A DNA stretch of 37,223 bases from Sorangiineae bacterium NIC37A_2 (GTDB lineage Bacteria; Myxococcota_A; Polyangia; Polyangiales; Polyangiaceae): contig NASX01000037.1 in the NCBI GenBank assembly GCA_002085155.1, positions 10,939 to 48,161 of the forward strand, read 5' to 3'. Shown here in pieces: positions 1 through 8,325 of this stretch. Position numbers and translations under genes: made by a program. How positions within the stretch are numbered: the first letter of the stretch is position 1; each line of letters begins with the position of its first letter. The notes beneath the pieces were generated by a model. It was not told the origin of the DNA, made no database searches, and saw nothing but the letters and a program-made list of their open reading frames with translations.

Positions 1-1
1 T

Positions 2-85
2 GTGCTCTCCATGGCTCCGGGGCCGAGCTCCCTGCGCAACCCGAATCTCACGCGCCTCGAACCCAAGCGCGTGCTCGTCACCTGA
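2..85 (+). CDS. possible C-terminal end of an upstream gene (partial)
   Basis: A reading frame enters from the left edge and stops with TGA at 83-85, giving about 27 residues ending in LEPKRVLVT. It would converge with dnaE2. The codon pattern looks like the GC-rich neighbours, but the piece is too short to identify a family. The last codons are duplicated just downstream (56-85 and 86-116), so the stop may lie in an expanded repeat. It could also be non-coding. Confidence 0.25.
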   Translation: MLSMAPGPSSLRNPNLTRLEPKRVLVT

Positions 86-116
86 CTCGAACCAAAGGCG
101 CGTGCTCGTCACCTGA
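56..116. repeat. tandem direct repeat, two copies of 30/31 bases
   Basis: Copy 1 is 56-85 and copy 2 is 86-116. They differ by one substitution region and one inserted base; both end in GCGTGCTCGTCACCTGA. The unit lies between the end of a possible upstream gene and the convergent end of dnaE2. If the upstream frame is real, the duplication would have copied its last codons and stop out of frame. Confidence 0.8.
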
Positions 117-159
117 GCCGAGAGATCTCAGGCTGGGCCGAGCGAGCCCCCTTTTTCGC

Positions 160-3100
160 TCAATGGAAGTTTCGGGCCAAGCGCTGCAGCGCTTTTGAGC
201 CTTTGAGAGTTTCTCGACGAGCGCGCCCGATGCGCTGTCTCAGATCTTCGAGATGGCTCACAACGACGTGGATCACAGCCGTCCGCCCCTGGTCCCCCGG
301 AGGGATATCTCTCTCGATCTTCCCTTCGACGAAGAGCAGATCGCTCTGACGCGCCACTTTTTCATACTTCTCGAAGACCCGCGTCCACAGGATCAAATTG
401 CAGAATCCTGTCTCGTCTTCGAGCGTCATGAACACGACCCCTGTCGCCGTGCCCGGGCGCTGTCGATTCAGGACGAGTCCTGCAACGCAAACGGAGCTTC
501 CCTGCTTCAAATAGGCCAGATCGAAGGCCGTCCGGGCGCCGAGCTTCTTTAAGTTTCTTCGATAGTAGCGCAGTGGATGATCGGAGACGGAGAGACCTTT
601 GTGCTCGTAATCGAGGACGAGCTGCTCTGCGGAAGTGAGCCCGGGGAGACTCACAGGAGGCTCCTCGGAAGGGACGTACTCGAAGAGTCCCTGGGTTCTC
701 GGGGCACGAGCGCGAAAGAGAGCTCGCCGCCGCTCTGGCTCCAGAGCCTGGAAAGCGCCGGCGGAAATGAGCGCTTCGAGCTCGTTTTGCTTGAGGCGCG
801 CCCGGAGCACGAGCTCCTCGAAGGAGGAAGAAAATCCAGAGTTTCTCGCGGCGATCAGGCGAGCTGCGCCGGCTTCCGAGAGACCTTTGACCAGCCGCAG
901 ACCGAGCCTGACTGTCCTCTTCGAGGTCCATTTCGAGTCCCAGTCGCTCTCGAGCACACACACATCCTCGACTGTTACGCCGTGTTTCTGGGCATCGCGC
1001 ACTAAGGTCGTAGGCGCGTAGAAGCCGAGGGGCTGGGAGTTCAGGAGCGCACAGGCAAAGGGACCCGGGAAGTGGGTCTTGAGCCAGGCGGAGGAATACA
1101 CAAGGAGCGCGAAGGAGGATGCGTGAGACTCGGGAAACCCATATTCACCGAACCCTTTGATCTGTTCGAAGAGCGCCAGCGCGAACTTCTCACTCATGCC
1201 TCGTCGCAGAAATCCTTCGATCAGACGGGCTCGATGTTCGAAGATCCTGCCGTGTTTTTTCCAGGCGGCCATGTCCCGGCGCAGTTGGTCTGCCTGGCCT
1301 CCCGTATACCCCGCGCCTAAGATCGCGAGCTGCATCACCTGCTCCTGAAAGAGAGGAACCCCTAAAGTCCTCTCAAGAACGCCGATGAGCGCGTCATGAG
1401 GATACGTCACCGGCTCTTCACCGCTGCGCCGTTTCAGGTACGGATGCACCATCCCTCCTTGGATCGGCCCCGGGCGCACCAAAGCGACCTCGATCACCAG
1501 ATCGTAAAATTCTCGCGGCCGAAGTCGCGGCAACATGCTCATCTGCGCCCGGCTCTCGATCTGAAAGACTCCGATCGTGTCGGCTCGACAGATCGCGTCG
1601 TAAGTCGCTGGATCTTCAGGAGGAATCATCGCGAGCGCCTCAATCGGATCGAAGGGCTGAGCTGACTTTTCAGCAAAAAGCGGCGCGGCGCTCTCCTGAT
1701 GCAGGATCTCGAGACATTTCCTGAGCGCGGTGAGCATGCCCAAACCGAGCACGTCGACCTTAAAGAAGCCGAGCTCGTCGATGTCGTCTTTGTCCCAGGG
1801 GATCACGGTACGCCCAGGCATGCGCGCCGGTTCTACGGGAGCAACCTCGCTGAGCGGACGCGAAGAGAGCACAAAGCCTCCGACGTGGATCGATAAGTGG
1901 CGAGGGAAACCTCGGAGCTGTTCGGCAAGAGCGAGGATCTGCATGAGCCCCGGATCGCGGGGATCAAAACCCTCTGCGGCGAGACGAGCTTCAGTTCCCT
2001 CGTCCTCGGCGCTCGCGTGGCTCCGGACGAGATGTTCGAGCTGATCGAGGCTCAACCCGAACACTTTGCCGACTTCGCGAAGCGCGCTCTTCCTTCGATA
2101 GCTGATCACTTCGCTCACCATGGCCGCCCTGTCTCGGCCATAACGCTCGTAGATGTCTTGGATCACCTCCTCGCGTCGTTCATGCTCGAAGTCGATATCG
2201 ATATCCGGAGGTTCTTTCCGCTCCTCGCTCAAGAAGCGCTCAAAGAGCAGATGGGATCGAGAAGGGTCGACTGCTGTGATGCCGAGCCCATAACAGACGA
2301 CGCTATTGGCGGCGCTGCCGCGCCCCTGACACAAGATCTTGCGTGTCCGGGCCATCTCGACGACCTCGAGGATGGAGAGGAAATACGGAGCGACCTCGAT
2401 CTTGCGGATCAACTCGAGCTCCTTTTCAACTTGAGAAAGGATCGCCTCCGTACAGCGCCCTGAGAGCCTTTTTTCGAGCCCCTGCCAGGTCAGCTCCCGA
2501 AGACGTTCATCGGCGCTCTTCCCCTCCGGCAGCTCACAGGGGAATGAATAACGAAGTTCGCTGAGGGAGAACTGGAGACCGTCGAAGATCTCTCCACTCC
2601 GATGGACCCAGTCGGGATGATCGGAGAAGAGCCGGAGCATCTCCTCCTCGCTCCTGAGGCGCGCTTCGCTGTTCGGAAGCAGCTCACTCTTGGCCGCGTC
2701 CAGCGTCAGTCCGCGACGGATACAGTGGAGCACGTCCGTGAGCGGCTTTCTCTCTGGGGCGTGGAACAGGGGGCGCGCCGTGGCCACGATCGGAACCTCG
2801 AACTTCTTTGAGCGTCGCCGGACCCAGCTTTCGCGGCTTTTGTCGAAGCCGTCATGGTGTCGGTACATCGCGAGGAAAAGCCGCTCAGCGAAGGCCGCTT
2901 GCAGCTCCTCGAGCAGTCTCTCGACAGCTGACTCGGAAGAGACCCGCCGGACGTCCGAGGGCGGCACCAAGAGCGCGAATAACCCCTCTGAGCGATCCGC
3001 GAGCCAAGCCGGTTCACAGATCGAGTGCCCTTTTTCTTGATCCTTGTGGCCGAGGGTCAAAAGCTCACAAAGGTTTCTGTAACCGAGGGCGGAGCCAGCG

Positions 3101-3360
3101 AGCAGAACGAGGCTGAGCGTGTCCTCTTCGGAAAATCCCGCCAGGGTGAGCTCGGCGCCGATCCCGTAGCGGAGAGAGCTTCCTGTTTCGATGAGCGCTT
3201 TGTGTTTGGTGAAGCCGCGCACGACCCCGTAGAGCCCGTCCCGATCACAGAGAGCCAGCCCCGAGAGCCCGAGCTCACTCGCGCGAGCGACCATCTCCTC
3301 GGGGTGGGATCCGCCGCGCAGGAAGGAGAAACAGGACCGGCCGAGAAGCTCAGCGAACAC
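160..3360 (-). CDS. dnaE2: error-prone DNA polymerase III alpha subunit DnaE2 (ImuC)
   Basis: This is the catalytic subunit of the damage-inducible mutasome, a C-family polymerase that works with ImuA and ImuB in translesion synthesis. The N-terminus shows the PHP domain (FSFLRGGSHPEE, then LCDRDGLYGVVRG). The palm carries PDIDIDFEHERREEVI with the catalytic Asp pair, and FFKVDVLGLGMLTA follows. An OB fold lies around residues 950-1030, and the protein ends ...LARNFH, typical of DnaE2. At 1066 residues it has the family's usual length. The start is a GTG at 3360 that matches the family N-terminus (MFAEL...SFLRG). No clear Shine-Dalgarno precedes it. A LexA-like box lies 8 bases upstream. Unlike the usual imuA-imuB-dnaE2 order, the partner genes are about 5 kb away at 8326-10764. 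Confidence 0.95.
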   Translation of the reverse strand: MFAELLGRSCFSFLRGGSHPEEMVARASELGLSGLALCDRDGLYGVVRGFTKHKALIETGSSLRYGIGAELTLAGFSEEDTLSLVLLAGSALGYRNLCELLTLGHKDQEKGHSICEPAWLADRSEGLFALLVPPSDVRRVSSESAVERLLEELQAAFAERLFLAMYRHHDGFDKSRESWVRRRSKKFEVPIVATARPLFHAPERKPLTDVLHCIRRGLTLDAAKSELLPNSEARLRSEEEMLRLFSDHPDWVHRSGEIFDGLQFSLSELRYSFPCELPEGKSADERLRELTWQGLEKRLSGRCTEAILSQVEKELELIRKIEVAPYFLSILEVVEMARTRKILCQGRGSAANSVVCYGLGITAVDPSRSHLLFERFLSEERKEPPDIDIDFEHERREEVIQDIYERYGRDRAAMVSEVISYRRKSALREVGKVFGLSLDQLEHLVRSHASAEDEGTEARLAAEGFDPRDPGLMQILALAEQLRGFPRHLSIHVGGFVLSSRPLSEVAPVEPARMPGRTVIPWDKDDIDELGFFKVDVLGLGMLTALRKCLEILHQESAAPLFAEKSAQPFDPIEALAMIPPEDPATYDAICRADTIGVFQIESRAQMSMLPRLRPREFYDLVIEVALVRPGPIQGGMVHPYLKRRSGEEPVTYPHDALIGVLERTLGVPLFQEQVMQLAILGAGYTGGQADQLRRDMAAWKKHGRIFEHRARLIEGFLRRGMSEKFALALFEQIKGFGEYGFPESHASSFALLVYSSAWLKTHFPGPFACALLNSQPLGFYAPTTLVRDAQKHGVTVEDVCVLESDWDSKWTSKRTVRLGLRLVKGLSEAGAARLIAARNSGFSSSFEELVLRARLKQNELEALISAGAFQALEPERRRALFRARAPRTQGLFEYVPSEEPPVSLPGLTSAEQLVLDYEHKGLSVSDHPLRYYRRNLKKLGARTAFDLAYLKQGSSVCVAGLVLNRQRPGTATGVVFMTLEDETGFCNLILWTRVFEKYEKVARQSDLLFVEGKIERDIPPGDQGRTAVIHVVVSHLEDLRQRIGRARRETLKGSKALQRLARNFH

Positions 3361-3368
3361 CCTGAATA

Positions 3369-3384
3369 CTGAGCACCCGTTCAG
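3369..3384. promoter_or_regulatory. LexA-like SOS box of dnaE2
   Basis: CTGAGCACCCGTTCAG on the plus strand has the CTG-N10-CAG layout of SOS boxes. With one flanking base it agrees at 15 of 17 positions with the Myxococcus xanthus LexA consensus CTRHAMRYBYGTTCAGS, quoted from memory. It ends 8 bases before the dnaE2 GTG. The same layout occurs in front of imuA (10768-10783). Confidence 0.7.
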
Positions 3385-3462
3385 TCTCAGATCCAGATTT
3401 TCTTCTAATGTCTTAAAAAGACCCAGCTATTGGCCGTAGCCGACCCCGCACAGAAAAAGCAC

Positions 3463-3493
3463 CCTTCTGACAAAAATTGTCGATTATAGAAGG
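3463..3493. promoter_or_regulatory. nested inverted repeat upstream of the 3536 gene
   Basis: GACAAAAATTGTC (3469-3481) is a palindrome with 5-base arms and a 3-base centre. It is flanked by the outer arms CCTTCT (3463-3468) and AGAAGG (3488-3493). It lies between the divergent dnaE2 and 3536 genes and could be an operator. No regulator is identified. A Shine-Dalgarno-like AGAAGGAG overlaps the right arm but has no good start codon at the proper distance. Confidence 0.4.
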
Positions 3494-3535
3494 AGAGGGC
3501 CTCAAGGTTCATCAGAACGCGTCGTTCTGCCGATC

Positions 3536-4486
3536 GTGACCCTGGCTCAACACAGCCCCCGACCTCGTTTTGGGCCGCGCCCCGAAACGCCCGAGGACGA
3601 CGATTCGGCGGTCCGCGAGTTCGACTTCTCGAGTGAGGCCCCGACTCGGCCCGTCCAGATGCCCGAGCTCGATCTCCAGCTGATGGTGGACAGTGGTGAG
3701 TATCCGCTCGGCTGGTCCAAAAATCCCACGATCCCGAGCCCCCCGACTCTGGACGACCTGGCCTTGTGTGGAGGCGAACGTCCGACGCCCATTTTGCCCA
3801 TCGACGAGCGCTCTGCCCCGGCTTTCCTGCCGAAGAGCTTCCCCGCCGTCGCTCTCCACGACCCAGGGCCTTCCGATTGGGGCTTGGAGAGCTTCCCTCC
3901 CAACGAACACCCCACGGCCCCCGCGCGTCCCGCCCTGAGCCAGAGGCCCACGGCGATCCCGCCCCATACGCATACTCCCCTCTCACCTCGCTTCTCCGTG
4001 GAGGACTTCGAGGCTCCCGTTTGGCCCGAAGAGGGCACGAGCCGCCCTGTCCTGCGCTCGCCCGAGCTCCCACCCCGCGCGAAGCGGCCGAGCGACCCGT
4101 TCCGTCCCCCCCAGGCGGCTCCACCGGCCGGCGCCATGCCGCTCCGAAAGGCGAGTCCTCCCCCCACGAAGCAGCTCGGGATGCGGCGCGCTGTCGAGGA
4201 GACCGTCCCGAGTCCAAGGGCAGCCCGCGAGATCTCTCAGAGACCCTCCGGGTCCCGTGAGGTGCGCTCGCGCTCGGAGCGGGTGGGCAACGGACGCATC
4301 AAGGTCCTCATGAGCACCGAGGAGCTTCTCTCGCTCCCCCTCGATCACAAGGCCGGCTTCATTCTCTCCATGCTGGGCACGGTGAGCACTTTGGACGAGC
4401 TGCTCGACATCTCGGGCATGCCCAAGAACGACGCGATGCGCCTGCTCTGCGACTTGGCAGATCTCGGGGCCATCGATCTCGGATAA
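3536..4486 (+). CDS. hypothetical protein, Pro-rich with C-terminal helical domain
   Basis: I do not recognise a named family. The first 250 residues are low complexity, rich in Pro, Arg, Ser and acidic residues, and probably disordered. The last 60 or so form a compact helical segment (LSLPLDHKAGFILSMLG, then LDELLDISGMPKNDAMRLL). Helix-rich tails like this are common at the end of myxobacterial regulatory or gliding proteins and may be a winged-helix-like interaction domain; that is inference. There is no signal peptide or membrane segment. The start is the GTG at 3536. The good Shine-Dalgarno at 3488-3495 is about 40 bases too far upstream, so the start is uncertain. It is divergent from dnaE2 and convergent with the histidine kinase. 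Confidence 0.75.
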   Translation: MTLAQHSPRPRFGPRPETPEDDDSAVREFDFSSEAPTRPVQMPELDLQLMVDSGEYPLGWSKNPTIPSPPTLDDLALCGGERPTPILPIDERSAPAFLPKSFPAVALHDPGPSDWGLESFPPNEHPTAPARPALSQRPTAIPPHTHTPLSPRFSVEDFEAPVWPEEGTSRPVLRSPELPPRAKRPSDPFRPPQAAPPAGAMPLRKASPPPTKQLGMRRAVEETVPSPRAAREISQRPSGSREVRSRSERVGNGRIKVLMSTEELLSLPLDHKAGFILSMLGTVSTLDELLDISGMPKNDAMRLLCDLADLGAIDLG

Positions 4487-4545
4487 CCGGCCCCTCGGCT
4501 GCCGCGCGCCTTCATCAAAGCGCAAAGGGGTCTTTGACAGAGGGG

Positions 4546-6381
4546 TTAGTCCGCCTGCTCGGCGATCGACTTTTTGCCTTCGAAGAATTCGCTCAAATAG
4601 CGCGCGCGCCTCGCTTGATCTCGCGACAGGAGGTCCCGCACGATGTTCGTCAGGGCAGCGGGCGTGAACGGCTTGGCCAGGAAGGTCACGCGGCCCGAGG
4701 CGATGCCCGAGTGGGCGAGCTCTTCTTCCACGTAGCCCGAACAAACGATCACGGGCGCTCCGAGCGTGCGCGTCCGGAACTCTTCCACGAGCTCCCCGAC
4801 CCCACCGTCGGGGACGATCCCGTCGGTGAGCAGCATCGAATAGTCATGCTCGGCGAGGGCTTTGCGCGCCTCAGCGACCCTCATCACACACGTCACCTCG
4901 TATTCTTCCGCGGTCAAGATGCGGTGGATGGCCCGCTGCACCGCAGGTTCGTCCTCGAGCACCAGGATCCGTTCGCGCCCCGAAGGGACCTTCAAGTCCG
5001 CGACCTGCAGGCGCATCGAGGTCGAAGAAGAGGGTTCCGCGTAGGGGATCGTGAGGGTGACTCGAGTCCCCTTGCCTGGTTCCGAGTGCAGACTCACCGA
5101 GCCACCAACGCGATTCATCGTTCCCCAGACCATGGCGAGGCCGAGGCCCGTCCCCGAGTCTCCCTTGGTGGTGAAAAAGGGCTCAAAAGCCCGCTCACGG
5201 ATCTCCGGGCTCATCCCGTGACCGTTGTCTTCAATCTCGAGGGTCGCCGCCTCCCCGATCCCCTGATCCCGGAGCCGAAGAGTGATCTTTCCGCCTACCG
5301 GGAGCGCGTCCCGCGCGTTCAAGATCAGGTTCAAGAGGATCTGCTCGAGGCTCGAGGCAGCGATTGCTACTTCGCCCACCGCCTCCAGCTCATGCTCGAT
5401 GTGGATGTGGGCGGGTAAGATGCGCAGGGCGTCACGGATGAGCCCTTCGACGATGGGCTTCGGATCGCAGAGCCCGACCTCTTCGGCGTTCCGCCTTGCA
5501 AACGAAAGGAGCTGACGCGCGGTCGATGCGGCTCGTTCGATGCCCCGGTCGAGCTCATCGAGCACCTCGCGTGTCGAAGGATCTTTGAGCGTGAGCCGGA
5601 GCTCAGAGACGCCACATTGGATCACCACAAGCGCGTTGTTGAAGTCATGGGCGACGCCCCCCGCCAGCCGCCCGAGGCTCTCGAGCCTCTGCGCCGCGGC
5701 GGCGCTATTTAAGACCTCCTGGCGCTCACGCTCGACTTGTCTCTCCCGCACGCGCATCGCGGTCTCATAGGTGAGCGAGCGCCAGAGCTCAGAGACCAAG
5801 TAAGAGAACACATAAGCAAGAGCAAATAGGGTAATGGCCGCCGTGACCGTGATCCGCTCCCAGAGATTGGGCGGGAAATCGAGCTCACTCTCGACGAATT
5901 GAGGGATGACGCCGTAGGCCTCGAGCGTAAATCCAACGAGCACCAAGAGCAGGGTCGTAGTGGTGATCGCGGCCGCGCCTGGCCCGAGGAAAATCGCGGC
6001 TGACAGCGTGGCCGTCGCGAAGATCAAGCCGGTTCCGAGGTTCGCGCCATTGCCGAAAAGCGCCATGACGGAGCAGAGCGTCACGCCAAATACGACGAGG
6101 AGGCGCCGGATCCGGAGCGGGATTTTGTCCACACTCGCGCCAATCGTCAGGATAGCGAACCCGATCCCGGTTGCGATCGTAACGAAGTCGAGATCGCCCT
6201 CGCGCGTCGCGCGCCACAAATCCCAGATAAAATAGGGTAAACCGGCGCAGAACAGGATCCAGGTGGCGAACTTGAGGATCTGGCCGTGCAGCACGATCTT
6301 CCGCTGTTCGACGCTGAGAGCCGCTGCGCGTTGGATCTGCTCAGCGCTTTCGTCGCGGGAAGTCTGGCCAGCTTCCATCAT
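4546..6381 (-). CDS. membrane hybrid histidine kinase with C-terminal receiver
   Basis: This is a sensor kinase fused to its own response-regulator receiver. The N-terminal 200 residues hold five or six hydrophobic segments and no recognisable extracellular sensor domain. An acidic/basic linker helix follows. The H-box is LAGGVAHDFNNAL with the phospho-accepting His. The ATPase domain shows NLILNARDAL (N box), IEDNGHGM (G1), AFEPFFTTK (F box) and GTGLGLAMVWG (G2). The receiver begins RILVLEDEPAVQ, with the phospho-acceptor Asp in LLTDGIVPDGG and the conserved Lys in LAKPF. No output domain follows, so signal must pass to another protein. Adjacent ATGs at 6381 and 6378 are preferred; an in-frame TTG at 6399 is an alternative. 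It lies 33 bases after the DTW gene and may be the last gene of the imuA operon. Confidence 0.9.
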   Translation of the reverse strand: MMEAGQTSRDESAEQIQRAAALSVEQRKIVLHGQILKFATWILFCAGLPYFIWDLWRATREGDLDFVTIATGIGFAILTIGASVDKIPLRIRRLLVVFGVTLCSVMALFGNGANLGTGLIFATATLSAAIFLGPGAAAITTTTLLLVLVGFTLEAYGVIPQFVESELDFPPNLWERITVTAAITLFALAYVFSYLVSELWRSLTYETAMRVRERQVERERQEVLNSAAAAQRLESLGRLAGGVAHDFNNALVVIQCGVSELRLTLKDPSTREVLDELDRGIERAASTARQLLSFARRNAEEVGLCDPKPIVEGLIRDALRILPAHIHIEHELEAVGEVAIAASSLEQILLNLILNARDALPVGGKITLRLRDQGIGEAATLEIEDNGHGMSPEIRERAFEPFFTTKGDSGTGLGLAMVWGTMNRVGGSVSLHSEPGKGTRVTLTIPYAEPSSSTSMRLQVADLKVPSGRERILVLEDEPAVQRAIHRILTAEEYEVTCVMRVAEARKALAEHDYSMLLTDGIVPDGGVGELVEEFRTRTLGAPVIVCSGYVEEELAHSGIASGRVTFLAKPFTPAALTNIVRDLLSRDQARRARYLSEFFEGKKSIAEQAD

Positions 6382-6414
6382 CTGACCGCATTCGACCAAG
6401 GAAAGCCACTCGGT

Positions 6415-7515
6415 TCAAGTTTTCCGTCGGCTTCGCCCCACAAGGACTTCCCAGAGTTCTTGTGAGGCTCGAAGACGACGGAGGACGCGGTCGCTTTCAG
6501 CCGGTTCATTTCTGCCGAGCTTCGCGAGCGTCTCAGCAAGGGTTCCGAGCCGTGGACGGGGCGGAAGCGAGTCAGAAGGGCCCGCCTGGCTGCGGCCCAG
6601 GTATGCCAAATAGTCAGCGGCAACGCCGCGCAGCGAGAGCACCTCCCGCTCGCCGAGCTCCTTCAGGGCCCGAGCGAGCTCGCTCTGCCAAGTCACGAGC
6701 ACCTCGTCGTCTCTGAGTCTGAGTAAAAGATCTTTGAGGTGGGTCGTCTCGAGGTATGTGGGATTCCAAGGATTCTCGGCGGACACCCGGACAGCGACGA
6801 CTTGGCGCGCCTCTCCGCTCGGCCAGAGCCCCTCGGCGGCGACAATGACGGCTGCCCGGGCACTCTTGTCGAGGAGCTCGGGAAACTTGTGGGGGCGGAG
6901 AGCCCGCCTCTTGAACCTCGGACCGCTTTCGGAGGGAGCTCGCGCGGCGATGTTGAGATCGATCATCTTCTCGAAGAGCAGAGCGAGAGGAGACAGATCG
7001 AGCTCGGGCTCGAGCTCTGAGAGGAGTAGGCTAATCGATTCGAGGGTCGAGAGAGCTTCGAACTTCGGTGGACGGCGGATCCGGTAGCGGCTCGGCGCGG
7101 TTGGGGTGAGCCGAACGTGTGGCAGGCGCGAGAGCTCAGGGATCTCTCGGAGTAAAGAGCGCGCCATGGGCCAGGTCCCGTCGAGCACCATGACGCTCTC
7201 CGGGAGCTCTTCGAGCTCGCACACGTCCCGCGCTTTTGGGCTCGGAAACAAGATGAACCTCCGGGGATTGGGCGGGAGGGAAAGCACCTGTTTCCGGAGC
7301 GCCGAGAGATCGCCGCGGTAGACGATCGAGTTTGTGAGAGAGCGCTCGACCAAACGAGCCGTGTTCAGCGGATGGAAGGCTTCGCGCGGGTGCTGTAAGA
7401 TCTCGATCTTGGTGCGCGTCGAGATTTTCTTCACGTAAGCGCAGTAACAAAGCGCCTCGGGACGAAAACATTCAAAGCAGGTCGGCCGACCCTGGTCTGA
7501 GGTCTGCATGCTCAA
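6415..7515 (-). CDS. DTW domain protein, probable tRNA-uridine aminocarboxypropyltransferase
   Basis: The DTW family (TapT/YfiP, human DTWD1/2) transfers the aminocarboxypropyl group of S-adenosylmethionine to a tRNA uridine, making acp3U. The N-terminus has the family Cys cluster CFECFRPEALCYC (CxxC-x6-CxC, probably zinc). The core motif VLDGTWPMARSLL gives the family its name. Family members are usually about 200-250 residues; this one has 366. The extra 150 or so residues (from about 210) include VLVTWQSELARAL and LRGVAADYLAYLG, loosely like a degenerate 3'-5' exonuclease fold, which I cannot confirm. Its TTG start overlaps the plsC stop; the ATG at 7509 is equally likely. Tight coupling suggests co-transcription with plsC. 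Confidence 0.85.
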   Translation of the reverse strand: MSMQTSDQGRPTCFECFRPEALCYCAYVKKISTRTKIEILQHPREAFHPLNTARLVERSLTNSIVYRGDLSALRKQVLSLPPNPRRFILFPSPKARDVCELEELPESVMVLDGTWPMARSLLREIPELSRLPHVRLTPTAPSRYRIRRPPKFEALSTLESISLLLSELEPELDLSPLALLFEKMIDLNIAARAPSESGPRFKRRALRPHKFPELLDKSARAAVIVAAEGLWPSGEARQVVAVRVSAENPWNPTYLETTHLKDLLLRLRDDEVLVTWQSELARALKELGEREVLSLRGVAADYLAYLGRSQAGPSDSLPPRPRLGTLAETLAKLGRNEPAESDRVLRRLRASQELWEVLVGRSRRKT

Positions 7516-8225
7516 CTCGGGAGGCTCGGCCGGGACAAGAGAGAGAAGACTTCGGCCTTGAGCCTCTGCTTCGCCTGTTCAGGGGACTCTTCGGGGGCCT
7601 GGGTGAGCGGGGGATGAATCCGGACGCTCACGCGCACCCCCTGGCGGATGCGAAACGCCCCCTTGTTCAAGATGTCGCGGGTGCCGTCGATGCGGATCGG
7701 GAGAATCGGCAAACCGAGGGCGATGGCGAGCTCGAAACCACCACTTCTGAAGGGGAGCAGTTCACCTGTGGCGCTGCGAGTCCCTTCGGGCGCAATCCAA
7801 AGGGAGAGTCCTTGCTCCTTCAGAGAGCGCCCCTTCTCCGCCAAGATCGCCCGCGCCTCCTGGCCCTTGGATCGATCAATTTTGACGAAGCCCGCCCGAT
7901 CCATGGCCGTGCCCCAAATGGGCACCCGGAAGAGCTCTGCCTTTGCCACCATGCGAAGGTCGAGCGGGAGCGCCTGGAACAACACCACGATGTCGTAGAG
8001 CGACTGGTGGTTGCTCATGATGACGTAACTCTGGCCGCTCTCGATGGCTTCGGTCCCTGAGACGTCGAGCTGGATTTGAGCTTGCAGGAGGATGCGACGG
8101 GACCAGTCCGAAAGCCGCTTTGAACAGGTCTCCTGCTTCAGAGAGCCGAGGAAGGACTCGAGGACGGTCGGTACGCTAATGCGCGCCGTCTCGAAGAAAG
8201 CTCGGGGAACCAGAAGAAGACTCAT
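7512..8225 (-). CDS. plsC: 1-acyl-sn-glycerol-3-phosphate acyltransferase (PlsC family)
   Basis: PlsC moves an acyl chain to the sn-2 position of lysophosphatidic acid at the inner membrane, making phosphatidic acid. The HX4D catalytic motif is NHQSLYD. Block 2/3 residues are visible as GFVKIDRS and IAPEGTRS, followed by the block 4 motif LPILPIRIDGT. About 237 residues from the ATG at 8225 fits the family. An open frame continues to 8468 but overlaps the end of imuB and lacks the family pattern, so 8225 is preferred. The gene begins 100 bases after imuB and its stop overlaps the DTW start. Paralogues with other lipid substrates share these motifs, so the acceptor is not certain. Confidence 0.9.
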   Translation of the reverse strand: MSLLLVPRAFFETARISVPTVLESFLGSLKQETCSKRLSDWSRRILLQAQIQLDVSGTEAIESGQSYVIMSNHQSLYDIVVLFQALPLDLRMVAKAELFRVPIWGTAMDRAGFVKIDRSKGQEARAILAEKGRSLKEQGLSLWIAPEGTRSATGELLPFRSGGFELAIALGLPILPIRIDGTRDILNKGAFRIRQGVRVSVRIHPPLTQAPEESPEQAKQRLKAEVFSLLSRPSLPS

Positions 8226-8325
8226 GTCGCGAGCCTGAGGATGCTCGGTTCGTCCCCACTTCTCAAGGCGCGCCCGAGGCCGCGAGACGAGCGGCAAAAA
8301 AGCTCTAGGATCAACCTTGTCACCT

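Noticed and set aside
133-160. Rho-independent terminator after dnaE2 or the upstream gene (GC-rich bases followed by TTTTT)
   Set aside because: The stem is only 4 bp with a mismatch-prone loop; the T run alone is not enough support.
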